DNA of 57,746 bases, taken from an uncultured Alphaproteobacteria bacterium (lineage in GTDB: Bacteria > Pseudomonadota > Alphaproteobacteria > HIMB59 > GCA-002718135). Position 1 is the stretch's first letter; every line of letters begins with the position of its first letter. The translations under genes and the position numbers were made by a program. Below, piece by piece: positions 54,300 to 57,746 of this stretch. The notes under the pieces were generated by a model that saw only the letters and a program-made list of their open reading frames with translations, was not told where the DNA came from and made no database searches. Location: contig CACJSL010000005.1 of the NCBI GenBank assembly GCA_902596065.1, forward strand, positions 1 to 57,746, given 5' to 3'.

Positions 54300-55227
54300 C
54301 CTATATTCAATAATTTTTAGTGTTTTTGGATATATAATTTTAGGTTTTATATTAAAAAAAATTAATATCATTCCCGATTACATTACAAATAAATTTAATT
54401 TTATTTGTTTTAATATTTTGTTACCTATAGCGCTAATCAGCAATTTTTGGCGAATAAAATTTCCAGAAATAATTTTATTTGAATTATTGTTAGTTTTTTT
54501 TGGATCTGGAATAATAATTTTTATAATCGGATTTTTTTTTAGTAAGAAAATTTTTAATTTTAAAACTGATGATAGTGCACTATTTGGACTAGGAAGTTGT
54601 TTTGGAAACTCTGTAGCTTTTGGTATTCCTCTTATGTACTCAATTTTAGGGCCAATAAACTCTATGCCTTATATGGTACTAGTATTATTTCATGGATTAA
54701 TACATTTTACATATGCAACTTTAATAATTGAGGGATATAGAAATAGAGAAGAAACAAACTTTTTAAAATTATTCAAAATAATAATTGGGTTACTAAAAAA
54801 TATTGTTTTATTTGGAATGTTTATTGGAATTTTACTAAATTATCTTGAAATACCTTTGCCAAATTCTTTAAATATTTTTTTACTACCTATTTCAAAAATA
54901 GCATTACCAGCAGTTTTAATAAGCCTAGGTTTTTCTTTAGCAGGATTTAAGATTATAAGTGAAATTAGATATTCTATTATTTTAACCATTTTGAAAAATT
55001 TTCTTTTTCCATGTATTGCATTTGTTTTAGCAAAATTTATTTTAGTAATGCCTAATCAATTAGTCTTCATAATCACAACTGCGGCAGCACTTCCAAGTGG
55101 ATCTCAAACCTATTATTTTAGTTACCGATATAATTCCTTACAAAAAATTATTTCTTCAAATATAGTTTTAAGTACATTTGTAAGTTTTTTTACAATTTCA
55201 TTTATATTTCTATTATTTGGATATTAA
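54292..55227 (+). CDS. AEC-family (auxin efflux carrier type) transporter
   Basis: AEC proteins export or import small organic acids. The 311-residue protein has about ten hydrophobic spans in two inverted halves. Family marks are GYIILGFILKKINIIPDY at the start, FGSCFGNSVAFG-like GLGSCFGNSVAFGIPLMYS, and ITTAAALPSGSQTYYFSYRY near the end. I use the ATG at 54292 because the first span follows at once and TTGGA precedes it. An in-frame ATG at 54271 lies further inside the AsmA-like gene. The stop TTAA is shared with the convergent TPR gene. Confidence 0.88.
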   Translation: MSSLYSIIFSVFGYIILGFILKKINIIPDYITNKFNFICFNILLPIALISNFWRIKFPEIILFELLLVFFGSGIIIFIIGFFFSKKIFNFKTDDSALFGLGSCFGNSVAFGIPLMYSILGPINSMPYMVLVLFHGLIHFTYATLIIEGYRNREETNFLKLFKIIIGLLKNIVLFGMFIGILLNYLEIPLPNSLNIFLLPISKIALPAVLISLGFSLAGFKIISEIRYSIILTILKNFLFPCIAFVLAKFILVMPNQLVFIITTAAALPSGSQTYYFSYRYNSLQKIISSNIVLSTFVSFFTISFIFLLFGY

Positions 55228-55760
55228 GCTGAATTATTATTATAATTTAGTAATTTTTGTTTTGCTTTCAAAGTAGATTTACTTTTTGGAAAAATTTTAA
55301 TAATTTCATCATAAATCTTAACAGCTTGATCGACTTTTCCTTTTTGAAGAAAAATTAATATCATACCATCCATAGCTCCAAAATGGCGTGGTTCTAATTT
55401 TAATGTGGTATTTATATCAGTCATTGATTTATCATATTCTCCCAACATATAAAAAACTGTTGCTCTCTTATTCCATGCTTCAGCAAAATTAGGGTTCTGT
55501 TCAATCACTTTTGAAAAAAATTTTATTGATTCTTTTAAATTACCATTATGCATTAATCCAATACCACGAAAAAAATCAGCATTTATTTTAGGGTCGTTAG
55601 TTTCATGCCATATATCCCAAATTTTTAGTTTAATTGTTTTTATTTTTGTTTCATTTTCTGTAATGAGTAATTGTGAAAATAAAATTTCTAACCGTTGGTC
55701 GTATTGATCTGCTTTTACGTTTAAGCAAAAAAACATTATAATAATTAAAATTCTCAACAT
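55224..55760 (-). CDS. Exported TPR-repeat protein
   Basis: The 178-residue protein has a signal peptide (hydrophobic to about residue 15, ending NVKADQ). About three tetratricopeptide repeats follow: NADFFRGIGLMHNGNLKESI, PNFAEAWNKRATVFYMLGEY and PRHFGAMDGMILIFLQKGKV. It is therefore a small periplasmic scaffold. Similar single exported TPR proteins are common in alphaproteobacteria; no specific partner can be named. It is encoded alone between the AEC and GST genes. Confidence 0.85.
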   Translation of the reverse strand: MLRILIIIMFFCLNVKADQYDQRLEILFSQLLITENETKIKTIKLKIWDIWHETNDPKINADFFRGIGLMHNGNLKESIKFFSKVIEQNPNFAEAWNKRATVFYMLGEYDKSMTDINTTLKLEPRHFGAMDGMILIFLQKGKVDQAVKIYDEIIKIFPKSKSTLKAKQKLLNYNNNSA

Positions 55761-55809
55761 TAAAAATATATGGTAGAATAATTTATTTTAAAACGCAATA
55801 AATTGAAAT

Positions 55810-56433
55810 ATGATTGATCTTTACACATGGCCTACTCCTAATGGTCGTAAAATAAGTATATTACTCGAGGAATTAAAAATTCCTTATAAAGTTCACTTAA
55901 TAGATATTAATAATAATGAGCAATTCAATAATAATTTTTCTAAAATTTCTCCTAGTAATAAAATTCCAGCTATTGTTGATAAAAAAAATGGAGAAAGTAT
56001 TTTTGAAACAGGTGCAATTATGCTTTATTTATCTAATAAAAATAATAAATTTTGTTCTAAAAAATATTATTGGGAAATAATGCAATGGTTTTTTTATCAA
56101 ATTTCCCAGGTAGGTCCTTTTTTAGGGCAGGCTCACCAATTTCTTTATTATCATAAGGGCCAAAGTCTTTTTGCAGAAAAAAAATATAAAGATTATGTCA
56201 AAAGAGTTTATGATACACTTGATAAACGTTTAGAAGAAAATGAATTTCTTGGAATTGAATATTCTATAGCAGACATTGCAACTTGGCCATGGATAGCTAG
56301 ATTTGAAATTCATCAAACTAATTTAAAAAAATATAATAATATTCTTAGATGGTATAAAATAATTGCCAAAAGAACAGCTGTTATAAAAGGTTATCATCTG
56401 GGTAAAGAAGATAAAGAAATTCCTCAGCCTTAA
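55810..56433 (+). CDS. Glutathione S-transferase, YfcG/Nu-class-like
   Basis: The 207-residue protein has a thioredoxin-like N-terminal half with TWPTPNGRKISILLEEL, where the Thr-Pro-Asn-Gly motif replaces the usual Ser/Tyr, as in YfcG-type disulphide-bond reductases. The glutathione-binding run ISPSNKIPAIVD and FETGAIMLYL follow. The helical C-terminal half has YSIADIATWPWI. Such enzymes reduce disulphides with glutathione rather than conjugate it. It is divergent from the TPR gene over 49 bases, and its stop lies two bases from the convergent LysE-type gene. Confidence 0.9.
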   Translation: MIDLYTWPTPNGRKISILLEELKIPYKVHLIDINNNEQFNNNFSKISPSNKIPAIVDKKNGESIFETGAIMLYLSNKNNKFCSKKYYWEIMQWFFYQISQVGPFLGQAHQFLYYHKGQSLFAEKKYKDYVKRVYDTLDKRLEENEFLGIEYSIADIATWPWIARFEIHQTNLKKYNNILRWYKIIAKRTAVIKGYHLGKEDKEIPQP

Positions 56434-56435
56434 AT

Positions 56436-57038
56436 TTAATATATAAAAACAGAAATAGCAGTACCTATTAGTAATAAGGCTAATAAAAATTCAATTATTT
56501 TTTTCAATTTGCTATTAGTTAAATATAATCGAATAACACTTCCTCCAAAAGCCCAAATACTTATTGAAGGTATATTAATGATGGTTGACATTATAACCAT
56601 GAAAAGAGTTCCAAAAATTAGATTTTCTTTTTCTGGGTAAAATAAAGATACCGCTGTTATGCATATTACCCAAGCCTTAGGATTAACAAATTGAAATAAT
56701 ATAGCTTCATAATATTTTAAGGGTCTTGATTTTTCTTCATTTGAAGCAACATTTAAAGATCCAAACATTTTATATGCTAAATATAAAATATATGCAGAAC
56801 CAACATAACGCAAAATATCAAGTAAAATTGGAAAGGATGTAAATAAACTCCCTAATCCCAAACATACAAGAGCCAATTGTATACCATGACCGGTAGGTAT
56901 ACCCAATATATTAGGGATAGATCTAAAAAATCCAAATTTAATTCCAGAGGTGGTTAAAATACTATTATTAGGTCCGGGAGTTGCATACATTACAAAATTA
57001 TATGCACTTATTGCAACAATTAGCTCCCAAGTTATCAT
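56436..57038 (-). CDS. LysE/RhtB-family amino-acid exporter
   Basis: This family exports amino acids such as lysine, homoserine or threonine. The 200-residue protein has about six hydrophobic spans and the family signature ATPGPNNSILTTSGIKFG near residue 19. A mid-protein FVNPKAWVICITAVSLFY follows. It is the last gene of the rmuC-yajQ-exporter group, six bases after yajQ. Substrate cannot be told. Lysine is possible in view of the lysine genes elsewhere, but nothing in the sequence shows it. Confidence 0.9.
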   Translation of the reverse strand: MITWELIVAISAYNFVMYATPGPNNSILTTSGIKFGFFRSIPNILGIPTGHGIQLALVCLGLGSLFTSFPILLDILRYVGSAYILYLAYKMFGSLNVASNEEKSRPLKYYEAILFQFVNPKAWVICITAVSLFYPEKENLIFGTLFMVIMSTIINIPSISIWAFGGSVIRLYLTNSKLKKIIEFLLALLLIGTAISVFIY

Positions 57039-57044
57039 AAATTG

Positions 57045-57530
57045 TTAATCTCTAAAATTTATAAACTGTATAGGAATACCCACATTAGAGTCTTCGATCA
57101 TTTTCATAATAGCTTGAAGATCATCTTTCTTTTTACCATCTACGCGTAATTCATTACCATTTATTTTAATTTGTACTTTAATTTTTGAACTTTTTACATC
57201 CGCAGTAATTTTTTTTGCAATAGCTTGTTCTATGCCATCAACAAATTTATAGGATTGCCTAACTTTATTACCCCCAGCTTTTTCCAAACTAGATTTACTT
57301 ATACATAAAGGATCAACCTTTCTTCGAACTAGATGCGTAATAATTAAATCATGAACTTGATTAACTTTTAGTTCATCATCCGTAATAACAATTAAATCAT
57401 TCTCTTTACGTTCTATGGTTGTGTCAGATCCTTTAAAATCATAGCGGTTAGTAATTTCACGAATAGCATTTCCTATAGCATTATCAATTTCTTGAAAATC
57501 TAATCTATTTACTACATCAAAGCTTGGCAT
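57045..57530 (-). CDS. yajQ: YajQ family nucleotide-binding protein
   Basis: YajQ proteins bind nucleic acids or nucleotides; some bind cyclic di-GMP. The 161-residue protein begins MPSFDVVNRLDFQEIDNAIG and has ITNRYDFKGSDTTIERKEN, then SSLEKAGGNKVRQ and a final IPIQFINFRD, all family signatures. It is in full agreement with the usual length (about 160). It begins six bases after the preceding rmuC stop. Confidence 0.96.
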   Translation of the reverse strand: MPSFDVVNRLDFQEIDNAIGNAIREITNRYDFKGSDTTIERKENDLIVITDDELKVNQVHDLIITHLVRRKVDPLCISKSSLEKAGGNKVRQSYKFVDGIEQAIAKKITADVKSSKIKVQIKINGNELRVDGKKKDDLQAIMKMIEDSNVGIPIQFINFRD

Positions 57531-57535
57531 GTTAT

Positions 57536-57746
57536 TTATCTTTCTTCATTTTCATTCTCGTTTTCATTGATGTTTTTATCTTTTATTTGTTTAGTTGAAA
57601 TAATTCCAAGAGTATTTTTAAACTTATTAACAAGTGATATAAAATTTCCATTTCCTGAACTAAGTTGTTTAGATGCTGTTTCTATATTTTTTTTAGCAGT
57701 TATAATTGATTTTTCGACTTGATCAAAAGAAGATATAACATTTGAA
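57536..57746 (-). CDS. rmuC: Probable RmuC C terminus (5' part beyond window)
   Basis: An open frame enters from the window end and stops at 57536. The visible 70 residues include VEKSIITAKKNIETASKQL, then LSSGNGNFISLVNKFKNTLG, then a run of Asn/Glu at the end. The S-x-G-x-GN-(8)-K-(x)3-LG pattern matches the tail of RmuC, the DNA-recombination-limiting protein, where helices precede a GxGNL segment. With only the tail visible the call is moderate. Confidence 0.6.
   Translation of the reverse strand, partial: SNVISSFDQVEKSIITAKKNIETASKQLSSGNGNFISLVNKFKNTLGIISTKQIKDKNINENENENEER

Noticed and set aside
1-57746. CRISPR arrays, insertion sequences, prophage, toxin-antitoxin or defence islands
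   Set aside because: No direct-repeat arrays, transposases, integrases or known defence domains were seen. Nearly all genes are conserved housekeeping or metabolic genes.

Overview
The window is a very compact, strongly AT-rich piece of bacterial chromosome. GC is roughly 30% or a little below (estimated by eye, not computed). Gene content points to a streamlined, probably marine alphaproteobacterium. The evidence is a split-alpha PntAA/PntAB/PntB transhydrogenase, COQ9- and COQ8-type ubiquinone proteins, UbiG, heme A synthase of the COX15 type, a class I LysRS, CobS/CobT with their usual J-protein and BolA neighbours, DUF1178, DUF1244 and DUF6134. Having both a phosphofructokinase and a pyruvate kinase argues against typical SAR11 (Pelagibacter) and fits better with HIMB59/AEGEAN-169-like lineages, but this placement is inference. 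Adding up the gaps between genes leaves only about 1 kb of 57.7 kb non-coding. The longest gap is 123 bases. I see no tRNA, rRNA, CRISPR array, insertion sequence, prophage or convincing hairpin terminator.

Layout. Bases 1-6016 (minus): lysC, rodZ-like, ispG, hisS, prfA and prmC as one packed unit, with prmC cut by the window start. 6083-8998: ubiG (plus), then argJ, a hypothetical gene and a DUF1178 gene (minus). 9023-11539: secA (plus). 11536-14410 (minus): a previously unlisted 42-residue membrane peptide, a 602-residue exported protein and accA. 14503-21010: aroK, aroB and a CNNM/CorC protein (plus), bolA (minus), then J-protein, cobS and cobT (plus). 21002-27331 (minus): marR, class I lysS, pyrD, a HAD phosphatase, rpmB, queuosine-precursor transporter and tgt, headed by two tandem GTATAC palindromes. 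27455-32722: ctaA, DUF6134 and SDR (plus), pfk (minus), a YdcH-like gene (plus), def and coq9 (minus), rpsU (plus). 32724-38717 (minus): pepF, a COQ8/UbiB-like kinase and pntAA-AB-B. 38773-44377: fadD, DUF1244, pyk, an aminotransferase and a TauE/SafE permease. 44447-55227 (plus): two saccharopine dehydrogenases, uvrB, 3-hydroxyisobutyryl-CoA hydrolase, a DMGDH-like oxidase, a choline-kinase-like protein, AsmA-like and AEC transporter. 55224-57746: TPR protein, GST, and rmuC (partial), yajQ and a LysE-type exporter.

How the genes work together. PrmC methylates the GGQ glutamine of the release factor encoded next to it. UbiG, COQ9 and the COQ8-like kinase serve ubiquinone synthesis, which in turn supports quinone-dependent PyrD. 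The YhhQ-type transporter and a variant Tgt look like a queuine or preQ1 salvage pair. The 44-55 kb plus-strand cluster looks like uptake-linked catabolism of lysine, branched-chain acids and methylated glycines, with the DNA-repair gene uvrB embedded in it.

The items most worth a second look are the orphan J-protein-CobS-CobT cassette without CobN, the variant Tgt with a transporter, the MarR tandem operators, the small membrane peptide coupled to the exported repeat protein, a probably leaderless pfk, and the repeated use of shared TTAA/CTAA stop codons at convergent gene ends. I did not find a clearly new multi-gene defence or mobile system here.
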